From assembly GCF_021155765.1 (NCBI RefSeq), contig NC_060108.1, positions 11,443,425 through 11,507,424 of the forward strand: 64,000 nucleotides of DNA. Reading direction: 5' to 3'. Origin of the DNA: Diprion similis (lineage: Eukaryota > Arthropoda > Insecta > Hymenoptera > Diprionidae). The notes under the pieces are model-generated. The model was not told the DNA's origin. It saw only the letters and a program-made list of their open reading frames with translations, and ran no database searches. The position numbers were made by a program, and so were the translations under genes. Positions 36,105 through 46,165 of this stretch are shown here, piece by piece. The first letter of the stretch is position 1. Each line of letters starts with the position of its first letter.

Positions 36105-38092
36105 CATATCCTCATACATATGTAACCCGCGTAAATATGTAAGAATCATTAGATTCACGAATACTGATACGCTTTTATAGGTATATGTATACATGTACAG
36201 GCAGAAAAGACGGCTCGATTTCAGTTCATACAAGTTTCCTTCCGCTCCGTGGAAACTTGTCGAAAAGTTCCCGGGATTTCTTGGGTCAGCGAAATCTTCC
36301 AAGAGTTTGGGTATCCGGCCTGTCCTTTTCTCTGTGTAAGATTAAGTTGCCAAAAAACCGAGGGTGAAATTCGGAAATGGAATTTACGCAGTTTATCTGC
36401 TGACTGACCCCCCCCCACCGATTTACAGGATGCCTGTTTGTCACTCGGCTTTCAGTTTTTAATAAAAAGCACAAAATCCGGGGAAAACTTTTGTTTTTCT
36501 TTGTTCTCCGGCTTGAAAATGAGCTTTTGTTTTTCCGCTGATATTTTAGGCTTCAATTATTATCGTACTGATTGCACGATGAGGAGGAAACGAAAGAAGA
36601 AAAAAATTATCATCTGAGTCCTAATACTTTATCCATTTTTGTGGATAAGGCATTTTTTGCCTAGGCGTGTGGTTAACTGCTAAATTTTGGCTGAAACTTT
36701 TTATGGATATATTACCTTTGCAAGGTTAAAGCAGCTGAACTCAGGACCTGGGTTTAAAAATTTGTAAAAGCATGGGGGACTCTGGGAAATATATAAGGGC
36801 GATAAAACCTTCCATGCGGCAAGCTGCTCGGGTGCGGAATACGTAATTGTGCCAATTTAATTACGCGTGTTAAACATTCAAACGAAGTTTTCTTCTTAGC
36901 TAGTCAAAACGCAAGAGCATGTCGCGATCTGCTTATTTTGCAACTTAGAAAAAATATAATGTTTATATCCAGTTGAACTTATAAAAATTATGTTTGCAAT
37001 GTTTTCAAGGGCTGGATAACATTCGAATTATTTAATGATATTTGTCTTTTTGTCTTTTCGCATTTCTTTCCGATTTTGAAAACTATGTAGTTTATACGGT
37101 GAAATTTCTATTACGAATTTTTGCACAACGTTTTCCACGAAAAGGTCTCAGATCATTGATACTAAATTGAAATTAGACGGTCTATCAACTTTCGACCATA
37201 GTATTTAAGGTCGACGATTCGTTCTCATTGCAATTTGGGTGTATATTATAGTGTATTTTAATATTTAGAAGTTCTTTAGTTCTTAGGTCGTTGAGGTTGC
37301 TTTTCTTCCCGTTTTTAAATTGAAGAACTTCTATCTTCGAATTTTGCAACTCTTTTTAATCGTTGAGAGAAATGTGACCTCGTGTGATTTTTTTTTGTTA
37401 ATAAATGCTACTTTTATTGAATATGAAATCCTTTGAAGGAAGATCCTCAGGAGCTATCAGGAAAATTTTTTTTTGTATCTCTAATCTTGTGTCATGTAGG
37501 CAAATAAAATGTTTTTATTCATTTGTTTGAAAAAATAGATATTCCAAACATTTACGGAACAACAAAGTTTCGAATGGTCGGTAACCCAAGGGTTCAAAGT
37601 TCCGAAATGCGAGATTTCAAAAACTGAAGGTCCGATAAAGCAAAAACAAAGAAAAATCGAAGTATTGACATTTCACAAAGCTAGAAATTCACACAGAACT
37701 TAAAATCTTCGATCATTTGAAATTTCAAAGTTTCAGATTTTTTAATTCTCTCATTTTCGCACTTTCGAAAATTTGTCTTATCGGAGTTACGCTCTTTCGG
37801 CATTTTGTCCTTTCAGAACTTACGCGTCGTATTTCGGACCATTCGAAACTTGATGTTTCATCAAAATTCGTTTTTTTACATTAGGCTTCGCCACAAAAAC
37901 ATTCGCAACTTTTCGCTCTCAGAATTTTTCAAATTCGAAAACTCAACCCCGTCCCTTGAAACGACTTACTCAGAACGTTGCATATCTACACGTGCATAAT
38001 GCATGTGATGAGAGCGCGAATGTCTTTAGATCTTGCAAAACCGCAAAGGCTATATTTGCGATTAATCTAACGATAATCTGCTTTTCAAACAG
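36105..38092. other. Non-coding stretch
   Basis: No supportable exon before the one at 38093. A C9 run occurs near 36409-36417. Confidence 0.4.
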
Positions 38093-38200
38093 ACTCCCGA
38101 AAGGTTCCTTCAGCGGTCTGGACTCAACAAAGTCGAGATTAAAGACGTGGCCGGAGGCTCTGGAGGCAAATATCCGAGGTTGCAGCTCTTCGAAAAGAAA
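38093..38200 (+). CDS. Candidate internal exon, 36 codons, phase 0-0
   Basis: The acceptor CTTTTCAAACAG|A (AG 38091-38092) and donor AAAGAAA|GTAAGTC (GT at 38201) are both good. The 108-bp exon is open in phase 0 as TPERFLQRSGLNKVEIKD, then VAGGSGGKYPRLQLFEKK, with mostly C/G third positions. A second frame is also open, so frame choice rests on composition. GGSGGKYP could be a glycine loop, but no family is recognised. No flanking exon of matching phase is identified; the gene could run across the long introns typical of this window. Confidence 0.35.
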
Positions 38201-38292
38201 GTAAGTCTCTTTCCTTTTCTGACTGTATATTTATTTCACCTGATACCGTTCGTGTTTACCTTTACCTCCACGGAACGTCGTAATTACGAATG

Positions 38293-38318
38293 TTATTATT
38301 ATTATTATTATTATTATT
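38293..38318. repeat. (TTA)n microsatellite
   Basis: About nine uninterrupted TTA units, inside what would be the intron after 38200. Confidence 0.9.
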
Positions 38319-38607
38319 GATGTACGCAATTTTCTCACGCAATATGATCGTTGCGCTAATTCGACGTTAATCAGATAATCATCGCGTGCAAGCAATCAAG
38401 TATTTTTTCAAAGCTTTGCGTATCTAATCGTTGCGATTTTTTTTTAAACAACTTTGAACTGTGCCTGCAGTTAAACAATTTTAATACAGTTCGCAGAGAT
38501 TTTCGGATTTAAACGATTTTTATTAATCGATTTCGAGTTCGCGAGAAGCTGAGTTTTTGAAGCAGAGTATTGATCCTGGAATTTTCTTTCTTATTTGTAT
38601 CGTTCAT

Positions 38608-38612
<5 letters not shown>

Positions 38613-38690
<78 letters not shown>
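38613..38690. repeat. Poly-T tract of 78 bases
   Basis: Uninterrupted T-run of 78, by far the longest homopolymer here. It may be the tail of an inserted poly-A element on the minus strand, but I see no element body or target-site duplication beside it. Its length may be assembly-dependent. Confidence 0.9.
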
Positions 38691-38691
<1 letters not shown>

Positions 38692-38699
38692 ACTTTCAG

Positions 38700-39649
38700 T
38701 AAAAAAATTTCCTCTTTTTGACATTGATATTTTACAATAGTCGAAAAGGCTCAAATTTTCTAATCTCAGATTTCACCTTTTCTAATCTAGGACTATTTTT
38801 ATTTTATTTAACTTTTTAATTTTCCGTAAATTCAGCTTCACCGATTATAATTAAATAGTATCACATTGAAAATGACCATTTGTAAATTTGTATATACAAT
38901 TAAACGGCCGTTTCCATGTCTTTTTTAACTAACTGACAAAGAAACAATTGCGAAGCAGATATAGACGATTTCTAAATGAATATAATAGAAATCAAGGAAA
39001 ATACGATTTGAAATGAAATTAAAGTAAACATTATAATCAAATAAACACTTTACACAGTCGCCATCTTTATTCTACGATGTGTCACGTAATTTCTAGATAG
39101 AGACAGTCTGTTACATGCAGCGAGAAAATAGAAATTTGTATAAATAAACGATCATATATAACCTGCAGTGAAATTTTCTCTATACGTGTATAACCATAAC
39201 CGAGTAAAAAGTGGAAAGCGAAGATGAGAAAGCGGGGAGAGTAGCGAAAAGCAAAAAGAGTATAGAGAGCTGAAAAGCGGAATAAAAAAGAAAGGAGAAG
39301 GGCGAAACATGGGAAGTGGGAAAATGGTACCTACAGCCGGCACAGCTAGGCAGCGGAACTTCGCCGTAAATTCAGGAGAATTGCACCGAGTAAAATACAG
39401 CGGTGGCTGAGTTTTGCATATGTCATCCCCGGTCTGGTCCCAGGCCACCCCGAGCCACCCCCAGACCTTCCCTTCATTCAGCCACCAGCCGAGGTGTACC
39501 TATAAACCACCTTCAATTTATGTTGTCTCCACCATATGAGTTGCGTTGCACAGGTTTGCGCATGGATGTTATTATACAATTAAATTCAAACCAAAAACAG
39601 TAATTTTAACCCCTAACTAGCACTTTGGGGTCGTTCGTGACGTAAGGGT
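38700..39649. other. Non-coding stretch
   Basis: A purine-rich patch (about 39200-39330) precedes a GC-richer part (39400-39500). No exon called. Confidence 0.4.
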
Positions 39650-40041
39650 TTTTTTACGGCATGGGCATTGAAAAGTCCATTTTTTGTGGCAGTTTTCGTT
39701 CCGTAAAGTGACGCTTTATACGGCAGCGAACAAAGTTGCGGAATAAAGTCTTTATTCAGCAGTTTTGATGCGCAGTTCGAAGTGCGCATCCCAAACTGCC
39801 GAATAAAGTAGCTTCGTCGAAGAGATCGCGACATAAACTCACTCTTCGTTTTGCTTTTCAATGCCCATAGCGTGAAAAATATTGTACGTGGCATGCCCGT
39901 AAACCGTTTTTTGGCTCGGATAATTTCAGTACTCGCTTCCGGCTCGCTTCCGGCTCGCCTTCAGCTCGTCCTGAAATTTTTATCCTTGCAAAAAAAAAAA
40001 AAAAAACGGCAGTTTACGGGCATGAGACATAAATAGCTATT
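39650..40041 (+). repeat. Compound-hairpin repeat, copy B
   Basis: Matches 22329-22705 over its whole length, with roughly a dozen substitutions by eye. It has an 11-bp tandem duplication (CGCTTCCGGCT units near 39934-39957) and a longer A-run. The central 59-bp near-palindrome is unchanged between copies, whereas one outer arm has lost pairing (CATAGCGTG). Flanks outside about 39650 and 40041 do not match copy A, so these are independent insertions rather than a segmental duplication. Confidence 0.85.
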
Positions 40042-41079
40042 AATGGAGATTCTGGTAACTTGAGAGTTTGAAATTTTTATTTAATTTTTTACTGTATTGG
40101 AAGTAAAAGTTATTCTTGCGCTCTTTTTTTTGTCTTGTATAAGAGACTTGAGTGGATAACAAAAAATTAAAGCAAAAATATTAAACTGCTTTGTTATAGC
40201 AAGTAATTTCTGGTTGGGGTCTTCAACGACCCCGAAGTGTGAGTACTGTTATACCAGTCAAAGGTGGGGCCTAAAGGTTAAGATTTGCGTTGAGTTTTAG
40301 TTCTGCTTCGTTGCCCGCAGATTTTTAGGTATCGTTTTTTTTTTTTTTTTTTTTGAGGGAACAAATTTTTATGGCTGATTACAAATCGTCTTGGAATCTT
40401 CAAACTTTTGTCAAAATTCAGATGAATATCTAAAGAAGAAACAAAATCATGGGGAAACAAACCGAAAAAATTGGTTTTTATTCAACACCGTGGATTTGGC
40501 ATAGGTATAAATAATTGGACAGTGTCAAATAAAGGAAATGTATTTTTTTTTCTTCAGTAGTAGAACGAGGCCGAAACGTACGTATAAGGTTCTGATATAA
40601 ATCAAAAACATACTTATTCTAGTTTCTTCGTGAAATCTTTGAAAGAATCGTTGAGTACGTTCTCATGGGGATATAACCGTGTAGATAATCAAATTATCTT
40701 AAAAGATGATGCATGATAGCATTGTTTTAGGTTTGGACAGAAAAAAATCATGTCTTGGCAAATCGTACTTGAAAATTATTTTTGAAAACTTTGCAAACAA
40801 AGTGTGATGAGTATACTTTTTTACACCACATATTTTAAATGGAACAGAGTCAAATACCGCGAAACACCCTTCAGACTTGAGATAAATATCCTTTATGTAA
40901 TGCATCGGGAGGATTTTTAGTATTTGGCAAAAAAAAAATGAAAACAAGAAAAGAAACATAAAGAAAATAAACCATCGGCCCCATATGACCATGTGAAACA
41001 GTCCAATATATTCATACGTAGGTATCGGAAGTCCATCGATCGGTCAGTGAACTCCGCCGATCTATAAAGAACAAAATTT
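40042..41079. other. Non-coding stretch
   Basis: T-run near 40329-40344; otherwise nothing supportable. Confidence 0.4.
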
Positions 41080-41207
41080 GGGATTATTCGGGATCGGCCG
41101 ACGCGACGCGACGCGGCGCTTTGGGTAGGCATCAGGCAGAGCTCGGCAGGCTTTTAAGCCAAAAAGCCCCGAAGCCCCAAAGCCCGGTCCGCGGCTTCGA
41201 GTGTCAC

Positions 41208-41221
41208 GTTTCTATGGCAAC
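41208..41221 (+). promoter_or_regulatory. RFX X-box motif GTTTCTATGGCAAC
   Basis: Fits the Drosophila X-box consensus RYYNYY-N(1-3)-RRNRAC, with a perfect right half-site GGCAAC. It lies in a CpG-rich island (41080-41430). X-boxes drive ciliary genes in sensory neurons, so a cilium-related gene start may be near; no exon is identified. Confidence 0.35.
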
Positions 41222-41284
41222 CGGTTGACTCCGCCTCTGCCTGCAGAGCCCCGTTCGATATTCTCACCTCGGGGAAGCTTTTGA

Positions 41285-41373
41285 TGCTCGTCTCTTTCCC
41301 TCCCTCCTTGCTCACCCTCGCCCTTTTCCTTATCTCTCTTTCTCTCCCTCCCCCTTCTCCTCCTCCTTCTCCT
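41285..41373 (+). repeat. Polypyrimidine tract
   Basis: About 90 bp of nearly pure C/T with mirror-like CTCC/CCTC words and few interruptions, next to the X-box. Such tracts can form triplex DNA and, as GAGA on the other strand, can bind GAGA factor. Confidence 0.6.
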
Positions 41374-42405
41374 GGCCCGACGCACTCCCAGCGCGAAGGC
41401 GCGCAAATTTGCAAATCCACGAGCCTCGCCGTTCACGCAAGATTCAACGATTCGCATGGTATGGTACGTGCTTAGCTGCCCTCTCGCTGTTTCGTTTTTC
41501 TACCCTTAAAATTACTCATATCTATACAGATAATCCCGGGGGGATATTTTTAGTCATATTTAGGTGAAACGAATTTTCGATTATTCAGATTTTTAAAATG
41601 TTTTATACTCTCAATTGATGTTATTTGGTAGAAAAACGTTTCTTCAAGTAACTATTTTGGCAGTAGGTATGAGCGAATGAGAAAAGTGATTATATTCGTT
41701 ATATGGATATAGTGAACTTTGTTGTTGTTCAAATGCTAGTTTTGTTCTACTTTTTTATTTGAGGTTCCACAGAAGTATGTTTTTTCTCATCCGAAAACTG
41801 TAATTCTGATTAATACCCAAGAACTGAATTTTGAGGTGAATGGTATATGTAAAGGTTCATTTTTAGGTAAAGCTGTCTCTCGGCGTGATTTCGTATGGTA
41901 TTCAGTCGACCTTATGAGTTATAACACATGTAGAATCGCGAAAAAGTCAATTAACGGAACTGAAGAAATCGCAATTCTTTACCAAACTCTTCAGCATCAT
42001 CTGATTGAAGAAAATTTTGTTTGTAAAAGTTCTCAACAAATTATCTTTAAGTAGGTATTTCAACAGTAACGGTTTTAAATATTGTTGAAATTTCAAAAAA
42101 AAAAAAAAAAAAAAAAATAGGACACAAGTAACTATCCAATGTAACTAGAAGTTGCCAGTAATAACAATAATAAGTAGTTACCTACCTACATTTTTTCATG
42201 GCCGCTACATCGAATGTCCTTATTTACGAAACTATTTTTTCATCGATTGAATAAAGCCAGCTTACCCCAAAATATATATTACAATTTAGCATAATAAAAA
42301 AAAAAAAAAATAATATCAGTCTTTCCGGCATCGCCTCGCAACGTTGTTCCTTCCATTTCGAAGGGGTTGAAAACACCCTTTCTCGCAGCTAAAATTTCCG
42401 AGGAT

Positions 42406-42413
42406 TATAAATA
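42406..42413 (+). promoter_or_regulatory. TATA box in a GC-richer island
   Basis: TATAAATA followed about 150 bp later by GTAAGTAAG near 42571, a donor-like site. The GC-richer block 42310-42740 could be a promoter plus leader exon on the + strand. Unproven. Confidence 0.25.
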
Positions 42414-42739
42414 TGACACGTCCGGGGTGTCACTCGGACCGACGTATATCGCGAACGACGTTTACCGCGGAACAGGTTGTTCCACGGTGCATGTCTGTAT
42501 GTAAATGTTGGTACCTAGATTCCACCCTCCACCCTCCACCCCCGCAACTGCAGCCGAACAACGTATGCATAGTAAGTAAGCGCTGAGCCGGCCACATCGC
42601 ATTGCTGCCTGCCTCTGGCGAGGGCGGCGGTGGCAGCCGACCGCTTTAATTTAGTTGAGTGCATCCACTGGCCGTACTTTATATAGGTATATAGACCCAC
42701 CCCCGTTCGGGGACGGGGGTGACTCGCCGTGATTCACCT

Positions 42740-44394
42740 ACCTACAATAAAAATATTTCTCTCCCTTATACCTCCCTCAGCAGCGCGATCCCTCTCCGCG
42801 CCCTTTTGCAAAGTCTAGGTACCGGTCTTGATTCAACGTCTGTACGTTTTTCGTACGAATTTCGCGATGAATGAGAATTGAGTATATTTTATTGGAAATA
42901 GGAAGATAAATAATGTAAAAATGTAGAGAATTTTTTTTCAATTTTGATCCGCTGTTTAAATGCACGAGGAAGAAGGTCCGACTTTATTCTTCTAATGTCG
43001 CCAAGAAACTAAAAAGCTCGTGGTAAATACTCTGAGCAATAGCGTCACCACATCATAAAAAGTTCTCTGTTCTTTCTGAAATTTGAGAGCAATTTTTGTG
43101 TCAGTGTTGAATCGATTATTTTAATATTTTGTTTTTTTTTTTCAAGTATTTTGCACTAATTTAGGACAGCTTTGGATTCGATTTGTTGGATTGCTGCTTG
43201 TGTTAAACGTGGACTGCAAACTGATAAGAAGGTGATATGCAAGGTTGTTATATGTGGAAACGAAGAATTTTTATAATCGTTTTTATAGGTCGAGTTTTTG
43301 ATAGCAACGCACAAACGATTGTTTATTGTTTCAACGTATTGACGTTACTTTTTGGCATTTATTTTGTAAGAATCGAATGCAGGATATATACCATATTTCA
43401 TTTGATTATTGTTAGTGACTGTTGAATATTCGAACAGCAAAATTTCGAATAAGACTGTCTATTTAACATCAATTACTTAGCGGCATTGTATTGATGTATA
43501 TCCACCCGGCGATTTTTCACCCTTACATTATACATAACAGTGCTGCAGCAATAAAGGATCGTGAAGTCATTTTAAAGAATCAAGAATGAATGTATACTAT
43601 AATGATTTGTGGTTCAACAAAATCAGATCTATACAACAATAACGGATCTGGGTTAGCGATAAAAAAAGAAGAACTACAAACATCAGGCATTGATGTTTCG
43701 TTTGGTTTATACATTTAATTTCAGTGATTAATTTCTGTAAGGAAGTTTTTAAAGGTGGAGTAAAAGTAGGACAGTTTGTTTGTAAAAAATGTCTGCCTTT
43801 CGTATATGGGTAGAGTATATAATAATTATTTTTTCTTTTTCATTTCCCTTACATACGATAATTTCAAAAGTTTTGTACAATATATACAAGCAGATATTAG
43901 AGGTTGAAAAAAGACACTTTGTGACGTCACGTTTATATATCTATATGGCTTAATTTCGTTATTTTAAATTAAAAAAAAAAGGTAAGCTTATGACCAAATT
44001 ATCTTTGCCTAAACTACAAAAATGTGGAATAAAAAAACTTCACGAAACTTATATTCCAAGCTTAAATCTCAGTCTACATAAGCCAGTCTATTACCATACG
44101 TAATTCTTTAAACTGCAGGATTATCGATCTGATTAATTGACCTCAGCTGCCGTCATCGATAATCCAACATAATTCATCATCGAAACACAATCGTGTGAAA
44201 TGATCAACAATAATAAAAATAGTGATAGCAAATCTGGATACATTTGCGGTTTCATGCAGTGTTATAATTCTAATGGCAAATATATTTCCTACAACAATCA
44301 GTAAAAGTAAAAAAAAAAAAAAATCAGTACGCACGTTGATACAAACTTGTCATGGTCTCGTATTACAACAGCAAGTAGTTCGTTGGATTTCTGA
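42740..44394. other. AT-rich stretch
   Basis: Contains a full CRE TGACGTCA at 43922-43929 followed by CG and a TATATAT run; otherwise nothing called. Confidence 0.4.
43922..43929. promoter_or_regulatory. Full CRE palindrome TGACGTCA
   Basis: Second perfect CREB/ATF site, about 500 bp upstream of the GC-rich candidate exon at 44419. Confidence 0.3.
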
Positions 44395-44418
44395 TCGTAC
44401 AGATACAAAATCGGGCAT

Positions 44419-44527
44419 ATGGCGGCCGCTGGTGGCGTCGGCGCCGCGATGGGCGCTACAGAGCGTCGCGTCTTGGCGCAGGCGTGTCACGTGGTACGCG
44501 AAACTCGGCGTTGGGTGGTTCTGCTTG
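44419..44527 (+). CDS. Candidate first coding exon, Ala/Gly/Arg-rich
   Basis: In the GC-rich island an ATG at 44419 (followed by G, but C at -3) opens MAAAGGVGAAMGATERRVLA, then QACHVVRETRRWVVLL. It ends at TGCTTG|GTAAGC (exon end 44527, phase 1), a strong donor. The exon at about 45629-46165 also leaves phase 1, so the two could be alternative first exons feeding a common downstream exon, or be joined directly. The CpG content and start-to-donor arrangement favour a genuine 5' end. The protein segment itself is not recognisable, and an untranslated leader is an alternative. Confidence 0.3.
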
Positions 44528-45618
44528 GTAAGCGGGTGTTCCGAGTCGGCGGGATCGCCGTAACCGGGGTTCCATAACTCCACACCCACTCGGCCCCGCC
44601 GCTACGCCCCGCAACGCCCCAGGTCCATCCTGAACGGGCCTCTAGTGTCCATCCTGGAGAGCCGCACATCCGGTAATCGAATCGCGCGTCGGCCAGTCCT
44701 TTGAACCGGATCCGATCACGAGCCGCGTCTCCGGGAGCAGAAGAAGCCTCGCAAGTCGGAGTGGAACGTGGTGCCCAAGGTCATGGTCGAGATAAAACCC
44801 CGATTGCTCGCCCGGCGATAAGCGGCCTGCTCTCGAACCTCCGGATCGTCGTCGCCGCCGGCCAGATTCGAGTGTGTGGCCGGCTCTCAGCCCGCTCGGA
44901 CGCGACCCTGTTTCAGGGCGAGGTGTTCTTCGTGCGTGAAGTGTTACTGGTTTCCAGTGTCGTTTCCCAGTGCAACGTATTAGAATCACCGCAATCAACC
45001 CGTCCACATCCGCCCGTCATGTTCGGACCTTGCAGGACAGATTTCACCGACCTTTGAACACCTCAGGAACAATGTTCTCCATCCTGGTGTCGACTCTCCC
45101 TGACTGGTACTTCCGGGTTCTAGTCTTCGGCGCGTCGATCCCTGCCAAACATCCGCCACCCCACGAACACTTTGACAATTACATCCACTATCCGGGCGAT
45201 CGCCTCCTCGGCTGCTAGGTCCTTCGACTGGTTTAAACCCATCATCGTTCTCCTTTTAAAGAAAAAAATCCTCGGTTTACGGAGGATCTGGGGTCTCGTT
45301 GCGTCAGTGGATCATATCATCCCACGCTTCGTGACACAGTCTTTGCAAAACCTGAGATCCGATTTCTGCGTTGGAGGATGTACTAGACTGCGTAGTGTTC
45401 TATCTCAAAGTGTAGAGGATTGAAATCTGCCGCTGGATTATATGAAACTGAGAGAACGGTACTTTGCTCGCTATCGAGTACAGGAACGTGATCATAAAAC
45501 GTGTGAATAGTATATACCTCGATTTTATTACCAAGTGTAATATTACTGCCTCTATAACTACGTTAGCTTCCGAGTTCATCGATGACATCAAACCCCAAAC
45601 TGTTAGTACCCGGAATAA
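44528..45618 (+). other. GC-rich leader or intron region
   Basis: CpG-rich from 44528 to about 45230, then falling off. Long open frames here (up to 121 codons, both strands) follow from base composition, and none has paired splice sites. It is probably intron or 5' untranslated sequence of the locus continuing to 46165. Confidence 0.35.
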
Positions 45619-46165
45619 TTCAAGCAAGAGCCATCCTCATCGCCTTCAGGGAACTCTTCTTCTCAGCAATCATATCACGTCGGAAAACCAAAGAATCACA
45701 CCATTGACCACCAGTCACCCTCACAGGATTCGGAGCATCCTTCAAGACATCCCGATCCTTCCGATTCTACGAAAAGGGCATCGTCTAGACTGGAGCTGTA
45801 CCTGCCGTACGCCCCGCTGCCGGGAGGCGGCGGAATCCTCCCGGCGGTGCCGAGCAGCGTTGGAAGCGGCGGGTGCAGACCGGTGCTCCTTGGTGGTGTC
45901 GACCTCTCGATGTCCGCGGCGGTCCAGCAGGTCCCCCAAGGCGCCGTTAGCCACGCACCCCTTCACCCCGTCGTCGGTGGCCTTCAACTTCCGGTCCTAG
46001 GTTCAGGCCAAGTGCCGATGATGCCGAGACCTCCTCTGAGCAGCATTGCTCCGATTGGATCTACCCTGCAGCCGACGGTTCACCACGAAGCGAATGACCT
46101 CGCTGACGCGCCACCGAATCCTGATGTCCTCCTGGCACTTCTGGCTAGGAACAAGAGCCTCGAAG
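45619..46165 (+). CDS. Coding exon, transcription-factor-like low-complexity segment
   Basis: The frame is open from just after TAA (45616-45618) to donor GAAG|GTAGGA (exon end 46165, phase 1). It reads about 180 codons of Ser/Pro/His-, then Gly/Pro/Val-rich protein. Visible motifs are FKQEP (a KxE sumoylation-type site) at the start, SRLELYLPYAPLPGGGG in the middle and NPDVLLALLARNK before the donor. The last contains LLALL, an LxxLL nuclear-receptor-interaction box. Codons use mixed C/G third positions across the whole length while the other frames read as nonsense. The left edge is uncertain: acceptors near 45624-45630 lack a pyrimidine tract, and no ATG precedes residue 97 or so. I read it as an N-terminal activation or linker region of a nuclear regulator; the family is not identified. 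Confidence 0.6.

Noticed and set aside
45464-46000. 178-codon frame overlapping the GC-rich exon
   Set aside because: In the exon region it reads as an Arg/Ser/Cys-rich shadow; the adjacent frame has the more protein-like composition and the donor.
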